DNA of 64,000 nucleotides from Agarivorans aestuarii (GCF_019670125.1 NZ_AP023033.1:566501-630500); one strand, 5' to 3'. Positions 1-9,952 are shown, counted from the stretch's first letter. Notes: generated by a model not told the origin, from the sequence alone. Numbers and translations are program-made.

Positions 1-155
1 ACAAGCTGTTCGTCGCCTATGAGTACGCCAACGTTATGGGATGGGACAACTGGAACTTCGTATCACTTTCTGGCTTGAACACCACCAGTTCAAATATCGA
101 TTTCTATGAATCAGACGACTATGTGGTAACAGCCGGCCTTAGCTACAAATTCTAA
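1..155 (+). CDS. C-terminal end of an outer-membrane beta-barrel protein (partial)
   Basis: An open frame runs from the window edge (first full codon at base 3) to TAA at 153-155. The visible 50 residues alternate polar and aromatic residues and end in Tyr-Lys-Phe. A terminal phenylalanine is typical of outer-membrane beta-barrels recognised by the Bam complex. The family cannot be named from this fragment. Confidence 0.6.
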   Translation, partial: KLFVAYEYANVMGWDNWNFVSLSGLNTTSSNIDFYESDDYVVTAGLSYKF

Positions 156-262
156 ACATAACGAAAGAACCTGCGCCTTGTGGTTGAGCTTAGACTCAGA
201 TCGAACTTAGCCACAAGTGCGCTTCCTCAACACTACCCGACATACTCATTAGAGACGACCCA

Positions 263-904
263 ATGAAACTACTTAGCAACTTAACTCGCATTCCACTCGC
301 GTTTGGCCTTGTTACCGTGCTGGCAGCCTGTAGCGCGAAGCCGGTACAAGTACAAGGTTACCAACCCGTTGCTGAAACAGACGGCCTAGTATTGGATCAT
401 AGCCATGCACCTAGTGTGGTTTACGTTCGCCCCGGTGCTGCTAGTCTCAGAGAGTACGATAACTTTATTATTGACCCGGTAATCGTGGTTGATGGCGAAC
501 GTTATGTGAACAAAGATAACGCAGAAAGTATCGCTAAGATGCAGCAATATTTAGCTAAGTCAGTCAGCGAAGAACTCTCTAAAGCTGGATACCAAATTGG
601 TGGTGAAACTACTGATAATACGCTGCGGATCACCTTTAAGATTTCAGGAGTAAGCGCGCCTTCAGCGGTAGCTAATGTCACAACGGTATTAGCCCCATTC
701 GCGCTAAGTGTGGGAGAAGTAACTATAGAGACGGTGTTCCGTGAAGCGGCCAGCGAGCGCATTGATGCGGTAGCAGTTATGCAGTCTAGAGGATCCCGCT
801 TCCTTAACTCTACTCCTTGGTCCACATGGGCTGATGTAGAACAGACTTTTGATAGCTGGGCTCAGTCCTTCCGTCAATCTGTAGACCAAGCTTATAAAGC
901 CTAA
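263..904 (+). CDS. DUF3313 family lipoprotein (copy 1)
   Basis: A 213-residue protein. The signal peptide ends in a lipobox, Leu-Ala-Ala-Cys (residues 20-23), so it should be an outer- or inner-membrane lipoprotein. The segment YVRPGAASL..YDNFIIDPV matches the start of DUF3313, a family of unknown function in proteobacteria. The gene is monocistronic, with a weak hairpin about 25 bp after the stop. A close paralogue lies at 9121-9753, and the last 75 residues are nearly identical between the two. Lipoprotein and family are well supported; no function is known. Confidence 0.85.
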   Translation: MKLLSNLTRIPLAFGLVTVLAACSAKPVQVQGYQPVAETDGLVLDHSHAPSVVYVRPGAASLREYDNFIIDPVIVVDGERYVNKDNAESIAKMQQYLAKSVSEELSKAGYQIGGETTDNTLRITFKISGVSAPSAVANVTTVLAPFALSVGEVTIETVFREAASERIDAVAVMQSRGSRFLNSTPWSTWADVEQTFDSWAQSFRQSVDQAYKA

Positions 905-928
905 CATCCTATTTGTTATTCAAATTAG

Positions 929-953
929 CCTCGGTAGTTTACTGCGCTTGAGG
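929..953 (+). terminator. weak terminator-like hairpin
   Basis: AGCCTC pairs with GAGGCT across a 17-nt loop, followed by a T-rich stretch. It lies just after the DUF3313 gene. Confidence 0.35.
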
Positions 954-1152
954 CTCCATTATTTTCGTAGAATTGCAAGCTTGGGCTAATTCCCCATTGA
1001 ATAGATAAATAATGTCCTATTCACATTAATTAACTTTTCATATTGCGCACAGGCTACTAGGTACTACCATCACAATATACTTAGCGGCGAGGAAAGCATG
1101 TTAAACCCATATACAGTTACAACATGAGTAAGCAAATGGACTTCGCCTTATA

Positions 1153-2577
1153 ATGAACATAAAAACTCGATTTATAACACTTTTCATTTTTCTTACAGCT
1201 ATGCTAACCGCTGTGTGGTTTTGCATTGAACGTATTAATCATCATAGCCAAGCAACTACCGAAGCCGAGAAAGTTAGGCTCGATTCTCTTAGGCTAGCCG
1301 ACCATCTTCGACAAAGCTCCGATGACCTCACTCGTATGGCCAGAACTTACGTCGCGACAGGTGAGCAGCGCTACGAGAAGTATTTTCACGATATTATTGA
1401 TATTCGTAACGGTAAAGCCCCGCGGCCAGCTAACTATGACGAAGTTTATTGGGACTATATTACAGCCCTTGGCGAGAACTTCGAGGTAATCACAGGTGAC
1501 GCTGTTAGTTACGTCGACTTGTTTAAACGATTAGGTGGTACGGAAGACGAATTGAATATATTAGAGCGCGCTCTGAATCGCTCCAACCGTTTAGCGGTAA
1601 TAGAAACGGAAGCGTTATACGCTATGAAAGGGGTGTATACAGATGACGAGGGGCTTTACACCCGCCATGGAGAGCCAGACCAAGCTTTGGCCATAAAACT
1701 GTTGCATAGTGTCGACTACCACCAAGCCAAGGCAGCGATAATGCATCCCATTGAACAGTTTTATGAACATATTGATAGCCGCACCGCACTATACCTAGAG
1801 CGAGCAAGAGCTCAGCAAGATAAATATGAAGCTATAGCAATGTACTTAATGGTGGGGCTTGCGCTCTACTTCTTATACTCTTTTTTTCAAGTGAGAAACA
1901 AGATCGTAAACCCCATCCTTGAACTCTCAGAAGTTGCTAAACATATTAAAGCTGGTAAATCAGATGTGCGGGCAAAAGTGTTTTCGAAAGACGAAATTGG
2001 TCAGCTAGCAAAGTCATTCAACGAGATGAATGACAACCTAAGCCAAGTCATTTCCGAACTAAAAGACCTGTCGTACATCGATCCACTCACCCAGGTCGCC
2101 AACCGTCGCGTATTCGACCAAACGCTGAGTAGAGAACTACGTAGACATAAGCGCAATCTTAAGTCTTTATCTTTATTACTAATAGATGTTGATTACTTTA
2201 AAAGGCTAAACGACTCGGCAGGCCACCAATTAGGTGACCAGTGTCTTATGCAAATAGCAGCGGCACTAGAAGCTCATTTCAAAAGAGCTGGCGACTTAGT
2301 AGCTAGGTACGGTGGAGAAGAGTTTGCAGCGATTTTATCTGAAACGGAAATAGATAATGTTGAAGATATCCCTACTAAAGTCTGTGAAGTAATAGAAAAC
2401 GCGGGTATATCTCATCCAAACTCGAGTATCTCAAAGTTCGTTACGGTGTCTGTAGGCGCTGTGAGTATGGTGCCCGAACAGGATACCACCAGTTCTAAGT
2501 TGATAAACGTTGCCGACAATGCTCTGTACAGAGCTAAAGAGTTGGGCAGGAATCGCGCAGAGCTCAAGAAGCTTTAA
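1153..2577 (+). CDS. membrane diguanylate cyclase with HAMP and GGDEF domains
   Basis: A 474-residue protein expected to make cyclic di-GMP from GTP at the inner membrane. A transmembrane helix at about 7-25 is followed by a roughly 200-residue helical periplasmic sensor region and a second helix at about 227-245. HAMP (about 246-300) and a C-terminal GGDEF domain complete it. The catalytic loop reads GGEEF (387-391), an active variant. An inhibitory I-site RxxD (R378-D381) lies five residues before it, so product feedback is expected. No EAL domain is present. The periplasmic ligand is unknown. No strong ribosome site precedes the chosen ATG. Confidence 0.9.
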   Translation: MNIKTRFITLFIFLTAMLTAVWFCIERINHHSQATTEAEKVRLDSLRLADHLRQSSDDLTRMARTYVATGEQRYEKYFHDIIDIRNGKAPRPANYDEVYWDYITALGENFEVITGDAVSYVDLFKRLGGTEDELNILERALNRSNRLAVIETEALYAMKGVYTDDEGLYTRHGEPDQALAIKLLHSVDYHQAKAAIMHPIEQFYEHIDSRTALYLERARAQQDKYEAIAMYLMVGLALYFLYSFFQVRNKIVNPILELSEVAKHIKAGKSDVRAKVFSKDEIGQLAKSFNEMNDNLSQVISELKDLSYIDPLTQVANRRVFDQTLSRELRRHKRNLKSLSLLLIDVDYFKRLNDSAGHQLGDQCLMQIAAALEAHFKRAGDLVARYGGEEFAAILSETEIDNVEDIPTKVCEVIENAGISHPNSSISKFVTVSVGAVSMVPEQDTTSSKLINVADNALYRAKELGRNRAELKKL

Positions 2578-2762
2578 TCAATGTTAAGGGGGAAGATCAT
2601 ATCTCCCAGGTGCAGTATCCGGACAGTGCTTGTTAAAGTATTGAATATGTAGCAGTCGACCATACAATGCAGTACAATTCCAGAGATATTCATGCTGTCC
2701 TCATCAACTGGAGAGGCCTGTAATTCAGCAGTTGAACACAAACGCTGGATCATAGGTATGAA

Positions 2763-3398
2763 ATGGAAAAAAAAACAATTTTACTGGCTGATGATCACGC
2801 TTTAGTGGTGGAAGGCATAAAAAAACTACTAACTGCGCAATACGATGTGCTGGATATTGCAGAGGACGGAAATCAGTTAGTTCAACTGGCTAAAAAGCTT
2901 AAGCCAGATGTTATTGTTTCGGACATATCAATGCCAATCATGAACGGTATTAACGCTGCCGAGCAAATTCTGTCCTCAGGGCTGGAGACTAAAGTGATCT
3001 TGCTCACCATGCTGCCAGAAGTCAAGTTTGCCATGAAAGCCTTAGATATTGGTGTCCATGGCTATTTGTTAAAGCACGCTGCCCCCGAAGAGCTTTTGAT
3101 CGCAATTAAGACAGTGTTGATGAACAAAACCTACATCACTCCAACCTTAGCCGCTGATATTATGGAGGCATACAAGAGTGGCAAGCGTGAAGAGTATGAC
3201 CCCTTAAATGTATTAAACGCGCGCCAACGGCAAATCTTACAACTCTTGGCAGAGAGTCAATCGATTAAGGACATAGCAAGCATTCTTAACGTTTCACACC
3301 GAACTGTCGAATTTCACAAGTACAAAATGGTTGAGATACTAAATCTGAACAATGCGAGTGAACTAGTACCTTTCGCGATCAAAAACGGCTTGGGGTAA
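2763..3398 (+). CDS. NarL/LuxR-type response regulator
   Basis: A 211-residue regulator. The N-terminal receiver has the acidic pair D10-D11 and the phospho-acceptor D54 in DISMP. The C-terminal LuxR-type helix-turn-helix spans about 145-205 (NARQRQILQLLAES, RTVEFHKYKM). AGG at 2754-2756 precedes the ATG. The next gene, 109 bp downstream on the same strand, is a large HisKA_3-type sensor kinase, the kinase class that partners NarL-type regulators. The pair almost certainly forms one two-component system. Target genes cannot be read from the sequence. Confidence 0.92.
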   Translation: MEKKTILLADDHALVVEGIKKLLTAQYDVLDIAEDGNQLVQLAKKLKPDVIVSDISMPIMNGINAAEQILSSGLETKVILLTMLPEVKFAMKALDIGVHGYLLKHAAPEELLIAIKTVLMNKTYITPTLAADIMEAYKSGKREEYDPLNVLNARQRQILQLLAESQSIKDIASILNVSHRTVEFHKYKMVEILNLNNASELVPFAIKNGLG

Positions 3399-3507
3399 GT
3401 AGTCGGTGAAGGGGTACGAATGACTTTTAGATTACTCCTTAACTGCCAGCTTGTTTAACAAACGATTTTTGTATAGGCCAATTGAAAGCAAGTAGGAACC
3501 TAGCATC

Positions 3508-6500
3508 ATGAGCTTTTCACTGCCCTTTTTTTATAAATTCCGTTCTAACTTTTCAATCCGGACACAAAAGATTTTACAACTTATTTGGCTGGGACTTATT
3601 TGCGCACCAGTGATGGCAAATGCTTCAAAAATACCATCTCCAAAAGGTGCGATAACTATCGGCGTGGCAAAAGAAGGCTGGGCACCTTTTGAGTTTGTCG
3701 AACAGAATCAGGCCAAGGGCTATCTAGTTGAGTATTTAGAACTGGCAGCAGCTAACGCGGGCTTAAACATTAATTGGGAAGTAGTGGAAGACCGAGCGGC
3801 TCAGCTAAAAGCGGCTGAGGAAGGTCATCACGATCTACTTATCTATGGTTCAAAAGTCGACGCTTATAATGAAGATTATATGTTTGGTAAAGTTGTTCTG
3901 CCTCGTTATATCGCGGCATTCTCTCGCCCGAGTAGTAAAATCGATTGGGCAGAGCTGGAGCAAAACACTCATATTATTATCGCGTCACCGAAAGATCAGA
4001 AGACGACTTCAGACTTAAAAACGCGCTTTCCCAACATTCGCTTGCTTGAGACTAATAGTGTAAGGGAGTCGTTGTCAGCGGTTGCTCTCGGAAATGCTGA
4101 CGTAACTTTTGCTGACATTGCCGTAGGTCGCTACTCTCAGCAAAAATACCTAATCCCAAATCTGAAGGTCAAACCAGCGATAAAAGAAGTTACCCAGCTG
4201 TTTAAACCCGTTCATATCCTTTATCAAAAATCTTTAGACAAAGAACTTATTCAGCGTTTAGAAAATGGCAGAGAAGCAATCACTAATAGCCAATTGGCCG
4301 CATTGAGAAATAAGTGGATAGTCAACTTTTTTGAGCAACCCAAAGCCATTAGCCTCACAGAGCAGGAACGTGTTTGGCTGGCAACGGCACCAACTATCAA
4401 TGTGCATACGTACAGTAATTTCCCTCCCTTTAGCTATGAAAAAAATGGTCAAATCATTGGTTATTCCATTGACTACTTCCGTTTGCTCGCCAGTAAGCTT
4501 GGTCTCAATGTTACTTTTGATGCCTCACATAGCTGGAGTGAAATGCTGATACTAGCGGAAGAACGCAAACTAGATGTGCTGAATTTTTTACGATATCGAG
4601 AGTCCATTGATGACTACATGGATTTCAGTCATTCATATTATGAAGGAGCCCCTTCACTACTATACAGCCGAGAAAGCAAGCCCAAGATAAATGCCCTAAC
4701 CAGTATTACAGACCAGACAATCGCTGTTCAAAGGGGTCACCTAGAGCATACTTACTTGCTTAACAACTACCCCGATATCAACACTGAAGTGGTTGATAGT
4801 ATCGGTGAGGGCATCAACGCGATTTTACGTGGCGATGCAGACTACTTTATTTGTATCCCCATGGTATGTAATACCTACATGTTTAAAAACTTCATTACCA
4901 ATGTATCGGTTAAAGGAAACTTGGGTATTAAGGAACTGGATCAAAGCCAACACGCCCGTTTAGCTATCCGCAGTGATTGGCCTTACTTATTATCTTCACT
5001 CAACAAAGCCATTGAGGCGGTCTCGCGCGAAGAGCTCAATAACCTCAGAAAAAAATGGTTTACCGAAAGCACCACTCCTCTCGCATTGAAAGAGACCTTA
5101 ACCCAAGAAGAGCAAGACTGGCTAGAGCGAAATCCTCGACTGGCTTACAGCTCGCCTCTAAAATCAGCACCATTTGGGTATTTCGATTCTAATGGCGAAT
5201 TGAAAGGAGTGGCTAAAGATATCGTGGCTACTTTTGCCGCTAAGTTCGATCTAGATACTCATGTTGAGAGGTTCAGTTCATGGAGTGAAACCTACAATGC
5301 CTTGGTAGAAGGTGAAATCGACTTTATGCCCGGCGTAATCGTAACACCCGAGCGGAAACAGCAGCTTTTATTCACCAATCCTACCTACACCTTAGATTAT
5401 GTTATTCATACGCAGCTCGGAGAGCGGCTATTCAACGAAATAGATGAGCTAGAAGGTTACAAAGTAGGGGTTGTTAAAGGCGGCGGTATAGGAGAGATAC
5501 TTAAAAAGAACCATCCATCAATTCAGTTGGTTGAATATCTCACGCTTGAAAATACCATTCTGGCCTTATCAAAAGGTCAAGTCGACGCGATTATCGAGAA
5601 TCCTGTTATCGTGCAGTACCATGTTGACTCCCTTGGACTGAGCAACCTAAAGAGTACAGGGAAAACAAAGTACAGTATGAGGCAAGCAATTGCTGTACAC
5701 CCCTCCAAACCAGAGTTGGTGAGTCTGTTAAATAAGACCTTGGCACATATAGGCTCTGATCAACTTCAGTTAATGACTGAAAAATGGAGCAATGTTCGAT
5801 TTATCCAACGCGATGAGTGGAAAAATCGCATTTTATGGCTGGTAGGGATCGCTTTGGTGATGACTTCATTGATGCTCACGTTTATCCATTTTAATCGGCG
5901 CGCTACGCTTAGCAAGATGCAGAAGATTACCGCTCAGTTAGAGAATGCTCAACGTGTTGCAAAACTAGGCAGTTGCGAAATTGCTATTGATAATAAAATG
6001 CACAACTTTAGCCCCGAAGCGTGCCGCATTCTCGGGGTGGCTCACGGTGTGGAGATATCGAATATAGACTATCTGCAAATGATTGATGAAAGAGACCGAG
6101 AACGCTATTCAACCTCATGGAGCAAGGCATTGAAGACGGGGTTAATCAATGTTGAGTATCGGCTAAAAGTGAATGAAAGCTCAAAATGGCTGAATGAAGT
6201 GGTTGAGCTTCGCTTCGATGATAATGGCAAGTTACAGAGTGGCTCCGCTATTTTGCAGGACATTAGTTTGTTTAAGGCAACCCAAGACTCTCTTATCAAC
6301 CAACAAGATGAGTTGAGAGAGCTCACATCTAAGCTGCTTCATGTTCAAGAAGAAGAACGAAGAAGGGTTGCCCGAGAATTACACGATGATTTGACTCAAA
6401 GGCTTGCCGCAATAGCCATTGATGCAGGCACCTTTATGTTAACACTCCAAGACGAAACTCAGAAAAGCGCACTGATGAAAATAAAGCAGAGCTTGGTGGA

Positions 6501-6984
6501 AGTTGCCGACGACACCCATAGCTTATCGCGTCGTTTGCACCCTTCAATACTTGATCAATTAGGACTGGTCGATGCCTTGCGCTCGGAGGTTGATAGCTAT
6601 CAACAGCGAGAGGGGATTAAGGTAGAGCTTTTCTGTTCGGTGAAGCGCTTGGCATTGGCTAAAGATGATGAGTTAGCCATTTTTAGAATTGTTCAAGAAG
6701 CCCTTAGAAACATAGCTAAGTACTCTGAAGCCTCTAGGGTTCACGTCTCGTTTACAGTAATGAAAGACACCTTAATCTTGCAGGTTAGTGACGACGGAAT
6801 GGGCTTTGACGTTGAAGAAGAACGCCAATCACCGGGCTTGGGCTTAAAAAGTATGATGGAACGCGCTCGTCTTATTGGTGGTGAACTCGTCATCGAATCA
6901 GAGATTAACAAAGGTTGCACTATCGAGCTTCATGTTCCAGGCAAGGTGAATCTTGACACTCGTTCTAAGCATACTTCTCCCTAA
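3508..6984 (+). CDS. sensor histidine kinase with three periplasmic binding-protein domains
   Basis: A 1158-residue kinase. After an N-terminal signal/anchor helix (about 24-40) come three SBP_bac_3 modules in tandem (about 50-270, 295-515 and 540-765), each starting with a GWAPFEF or FPPFSYE type motif. A transmembrane helix (about 775-795) leads to a PAS-like region (about 810-925), a HisKA_3 domain with the phospho-histidine in RELHDD (H959), and a HATPase domain ending DDGMGFD..GLGLKSM. The triple flytrap input resembles BvgS-type sensors, but the kinase core is NarX-like and there is no attached receiver. It probably senses amino acids or similar small solutes and phosphorylates the regulator just upstream. 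Confidence 0.93.
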   Translation: MSFSLPFFYKFRSNFSIRTQKILQLIWLGLICAPVMANASKIPSPKGAITIGVAKEGWAPFEFVEQNQAKGYLVEYLELAAANAGLNINWEVVEDRAAQLKAAEEGHHDLLIYGSKVDAYNEDYMFGKVVLPRYIAAFSRPSSKIDWAELEQNTHIIIASPKDQKTTSDLKTRFPNIRLLETNSVRESLSAVALGNADVTFADIAVGRYSQQKYLIPNLKVKPAIKEVTQLFKPVHILYQKSLDKELIQRLENGREAITNSQLAALRNKWIVNFFEQPKAISLTEQERVWLATAPTINVHTYSNFPPFSYEKNGQIIGYSIDYFRLLASKLGLNVTFDASHSWSEMLILAEERKLDVLNFLRYRESIDDYMDFSHSYYEGAPSLLYSRESKPKINALTSITDQTIAVQRGHLEHTYLLNNYPDINTEVVDSIGEGINAILRGDADYFICIPMVCNTYMFKNFITNVSVKGNLGIKELDQSQHARLAIRSDWPYLLSSLNKAIEAVSREELNNLRKKWFTESTTPLALKETLTQEEQDWLERNPRLAYSSPLKSAPFGYFDSNGELKGVAKDIVATFAAKFDLDTHVERFSSWSETYNALVEGEIDFMPGVIVTPERKQQLLFTNPTYTLDYVIHTQLGERLFNEIDELEGYKVGVVKGGGIGEILKKNHPSIQLVEYLTLENTILALSKGQVDAIIENPVIVQYHVDSLGLSNLKSTGKTKYSMRQAIAVHPSKPELVSLLNKTLAHIGSDQLQLMTEKWSNVRFIQRDEWKNRILWLVGIALVMTSLMLTFIHFNRRATLSKMQKITAQLENAQRVAKLGSCEIAIDNKMHNFSPEACRILGVAHGVEISNIDYLQMIDERDRERYSTSWSKALKTGLINVEYRLKVNESSKWLNEVVELRFDDNGKLQSGSAILQDISLFKATQDSLINQQDELRELTSKLLHVQEEERRRVARELHDDLTQRLAAIAIDAGTFMLTLQDETQKSALMKIKQSLVEVADDTHSLSRRLHPSILDQLGLVDALRSEVDSYQQREGIKVELFCSVKRLALAKDDELAIFRIVQEALRNIAKYSEASRVHVSFTVMKDTLILQVSDDGMGFDVEEERQSPGLGLKSMMERARLIGGELVIESEINKGCTIELHVPGKVNLDTRSKHTSP

Positions 6985-7024
6985 TAGCGGTTTAAGTCAT
7001 TTATCGATGGCTCAGAAAGTAACT

Positions 7025-7052
7025 TTATCTAGTCAGACCTGATTAGAGATAA
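7025..7052. terminator. hairpin between convergent genes
   Basis: TTATCT..AGAGATAA with an inner TCAG/CTGA pairing lies between the kinase stop and the LysR stop. No clear T-run on either side, so terminator function is tentative. Confidence 0.3.
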
Positions 7053-7095
7053 TGCTTATTGTAAGCTTCACATGCCTAACAGCCAAGTATGCTTC

Positions 7096-8016
7096 TTAAA
7101 CGCCATCGAAGTAGCTCTGTACTGCTTTGTGTATGGCCTGCGTTAGAGGAAAATCCCGCTTTGACTGCAGGTATCCGCCCACCAAGGTAAAATGACTAAC
7201 CGCACTTGGCATGAAAGGTGGTAAAGGATAGCTTTCTAGGTCTGGATTAAGTTTAGCTAGGTTTGCGCTGCCAAACATAATTGCATCTGAAACTGCTAGT
7301 TTATTGAGCAATGCAGAAATGGAGTGAGTGCTAAATACTAAGCGAGGTTTGTAGCCCTTTGCAGCAAACACATCATCGATAGGCTCTCGTTTAGAGTCCA
7401 CGCCATCAATAATCGCCTTAACCATTGGTAGCTCGGCTACTGCCTCCCAATCACTGGTTTTAGTTAGCACAGGGTGGCCTTTTTTAGCTACTAAACAGGC
7501 CGACACTTCAGTTAAAGCGGGGCAGTGAATGTCCTGTGGTAGTTGAAAATCTTGAAAGTGAATTAAATAGTCCACTTTGGTCTTCAATATATCCACTAAT
7601 GTATCTTCTTGCCAATAAACGAGTTCTAGGTTGGCGTTTGGGAAAACCGCATGCAAGGCTTCGCTTAAATTAGCGCCGTGCACTTCAAGTACAAGTAGGT
7701 GAGCCGCAATTTTAATTGTTCCGTCATACTCTTGAGCATTGAACTCTTGAAAGGAATCAATCACTCGAAGGAAAGGGGTTAGCATCTCTGAAGCTGCCTC
7801 AGCCAGTTTTTCCGCTAGCGCTGAAGGCTCCACGCCATGGGCTTTTCGAATGAACAAGCGGTCACCAAAGCACTCCCTTAATTTTGCCATGCCACGACTG
7901 ACACTGGTCTGAGAAATACCTAACTTTTCTGCGGCAATGTGAGTGTTTTTCTTTTCTACAACAGCACATAGTAAACGTAAAAGGTTTAGGTCTAGATTTT
8001 CTAGTTTCTGTCTCAT
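7096..8016 (-). CDS. LysR-family transcriptional regulator (copy 1)
   Basis: A 306-residue regulator with an N-terminal winged helix-turn-helix (LGISQTSVSRGMAKLRE, about 32-48) and a LysR substrate-binding domain. The start is supported by AAGGAG 8 nt upstream. The product is strongly similar over its whole length to the LysR protein at 18069-19016. Each copy lies beside a short degenerate alpha/beta-hydrolase-like gene. Here that gene (8203-8604) is upstream on the same strand. The inducer and targets are unknown. Confidence 0.92.
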   Translation of the reverse strand: MRQKLENLDLNLLRLLCAVVEKKNTHIAAEKLGISQTSVSRGMAKLRECFGDRLFIRKAHGVEPSALAEKLAEAASEMLTPFLRVIDSFQEFNAQEYDGTIKIAAHLLVLEVHGANLSEALHAVFPNANLELVYWQEDTLVDILKTKVDYLIHFQDFQLPQDIHCPALTEVSACLVAKKGHPVLTKTSDWEAVAELPMVKAIIDGVDSKREPIDDVFAAKGYKPRLVFSTHSISALLNKLAVSDAIMFGSANLAKLNPDLESYPLPPFMPSAVSHFTLVGGYLQSKRDFPLTQAIHKAVQSYFDGV

Positions 8017-8202
8017 GGCAAATTCTCCTTGTCTGTATCTCTGGTGGGTACTTTAGCAAGGAACATAAAGCGAAATATTTAGGAAATTTACTAACAGGCA
8101 GAGCAAGATTTCCTAAACTTTTTTGTTGAAGCTAGGAAGTGATTAGAACATTGAAATACTAAGGCTGTTTCAACGTTCATTGCTTCACTTACTTAGTTTA
8201 CC

Positions 8203-8604
8203 CTAGTCTATCGTAGTGATTTTCGATTGAAGCTCACGGATCCAAGAGGTTTGGTGGGTATTGTGGACATAGCGCTTAAACAGTAGCGGAGCCAGTTGCT
8301 CACTAAAACGGTATCCCATTGCAAATGAATCTATCAATGTTTGGTCTAGCCAATAAACATCTAATAACAAGGCCATATCACGGGCGATATCGCTCATCTC
8401 AGACAAGGTGTAATCGTGAGGCAGCTTTGACCATGCAGGGGTAAAATCTACAAGGATGAAGCGCTGGTCATTCGGCTCTGTAAGTATGAGTGTGTCAAGC
8501 CGATGATGTGTTGAACCTAGGTACATCATTATCACTGTGCAAGGCCCTTCACCTAAATCTCGTACGCTATATAAGCGGTCATTTAGTCTTAGCATACTAC
8601 TCAT
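8203..8604 (-). CDS. short alpha/beta-hydrolase-like protein lacking the catalytic serine (copy 1)
   Basis: A 133-residue protein resembling only the N-terminal half of an alpha/beta hydrolase: a strand pair and oxyanion region (DLGEGPCTVIMMY), then a Val-Asp-Phe strand end and the helix before the nucleophile elbow. At the elbow, the expected GxSxG reads SFAMG, so the serine is replaced by alanine. The C-terminal half with the acid and histidine is absent. A paralogue at 17676-18065 has the same truncation. It lies upstream of, and co-directional with, a LysR gene and may be co-transcribed with it. It is unlikely to be an enzyme; a ligand-binding or regulatory role is speculation. Confidence 0.65.
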   Translation of the reverse strand: MSSMLRLNDRLYSVRDLGEGPCTVIMMYLGSTHHRLDTLILTEPNDQRFILVDFTPAWSKLPHDYTLSEMSDIARDMALLLDVYWLDQTLIDSFAMGYRFSEQLAPLLFKRYVHNTHQTSWIRELQSKITTID

Positions 8605-9120
8605 TATCTATTCTCTAATTTGTACCTTACGTTCATTATTAATAGCGAGTAATAGTACACAAGGAATTTAAGAAATTCATATTGTGGCCTTGGCTCTTTT
8701 TTTACTGAATAGCAATGCATTGATAGTTCCACTGCACAGATGAAAATTGCATAAGCAATATTCCTCTCTTAAGGTGTCGAAGGGAAATTAAACTAGACGA
8801 ACATTATTAATGTTCTCTGTGTCTCACTCTAAAGGGGGCCTTTATAACGAGTGCGTCTTTCTTAGTTATCAATCTGCTCGCTCGCCTAGAACCCCGCTAG
8901 GTTAAAAAGAAACCTGTCCTTGTAATATCACCCCATCTAAAGTTCACAATCAGTTTAGGCAATTTTGCATTTCTCTAAACCATATTAAATATAAATCAAA
9001 ATTGTAAAATTCGTTTCGAACTTAACAGCAGCAGAAGCCTAGCACTTTTAGTAGTGATTTTGGGCTAACCACACGCTGCATTACCCGAACTAGAACATTG
9101 ACTATTAAAGAGATTAAAAG
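8605..9120. other. intergenic stretch, no gene seen
   Basis: This 516-bp gap separates the mini-hydrolase start from the second DUF3313 gene. It is AT-rich and should hold both divergent promoters. Apart from the small palindrome AAAGGGGGCCTTT near 8831, nothing recognisable is seen. Confidence 0.5.
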
Positions 9121-9753
9121 ATGAAACAATTTACCAAGCTAACCCGTATTCCTTTCGCTCTTTGCTTAGCAACCCTATTAGCTGCATGCAGTGCTAAGCC
9201 GGTTCAAGTTCAGGGCTACCAGCCAGTTGCGAACACTGATGGCCTAGAATTTGATCCCAACCATGCTCCTAGTATTGTCTATGTCCGACCTGGTGCCGCT
9301 AGCCTAAAATCCTATGACAATTTCATTATAGATCCGGTGATTATTCTAGATGCTGATAGCGAACTTGACGCTGCTAGCAGCGAGCAAATTGCCAAGATGC
9401 AAACCTACCTAGCAGAAGCCGTAAGCCAAGAGCTATCTCAAGCAGGGTACCAAATAAACGGTGATTCAACCGAAAACGCTTTGCGCATTACCTTTAAAGT
9501 TTCCGGGATGAAGGCTCCTTCGGCTGCAGCCAATGTAACTACCGTATTAGCCCCATTCGCGCTTAGCGTGGGAGAAGTCACTATTGAAACGGTATTCCGC
9601 GAAGCCGCGAGTGAGCGTATTGACGCTGTAGCGATTATGCAATCAAAAGGATCTCGTTTCCTAAATTCCACACCTTGGTCGACTTGGGCAGATGTAGAAC
9701 AAACATTTGATAGTTGGGCTAAGTCGTTTCGCCAATCTGTAGACCAAGCTTGA
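9121..9753 (+). CDS. DUF3313 family lipoprotein (copy 2)
   Basis: A 210-residue lipoprotein with lipobox Leu-Ala-Ala-Cys (residues 20-23) and the same DUF3313 domain as the product of 263-904. Most differences lie in residues 75-110. The C-terminal half, from about residue 130, is almost unchanged, and even the DNA is very similar there. This points to fairly recent duplication or gene conversion. It is followed by a GC-rich hairpin with T-run, so it is transcribed alone. Function unknown. Confidence 0.86.
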   Translation: MKQFTKLTRIPFALCLATLLAACSAKPVQVQGYQPVANTDGLEFDPNHAPSIVYVRPGAASLKSYDNFIIDPVIILDADSELDAASSEQIAKMQTYLAEAVSQELSQAGYQINGDSTENALRITFKVSGMKAPSAAANVTTVLAPFALSVGEVTIETVFREAASERIDAVAIMQSKGSRFLNSTPWSTWADVEQTFDSWAKSFRQSVDQA

Positions 9754-9771
9754 ACCCTCTTTTTTACAACT

Positions 9772-9808
9772 ACCTCGGCAGCCTAGCGCTTCCGAGGGGT
9801 CTTTTTGC
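9772..9808 (+). terminator. Rho-independent terminator after DUF3313 copy 2
   Basis: CCTCGG pairs with CCGAGG, then GGTCTTTTT. It lies about 20 bp after the stop codon. Confidence 0.75.
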
Positions 9809-9952
9809 CACAAGTAGTAGAATTTAAATCTATCACCTATCACCTTTCACCTTTTAGTTTTACAAGCCAAAACTAAAATCTGCTAGACCCAACCAAGTGA
9901 TTGAATTAGCCTAGTTATTCACTCGAATCTGCCATATGCAAGGATGTACCTT

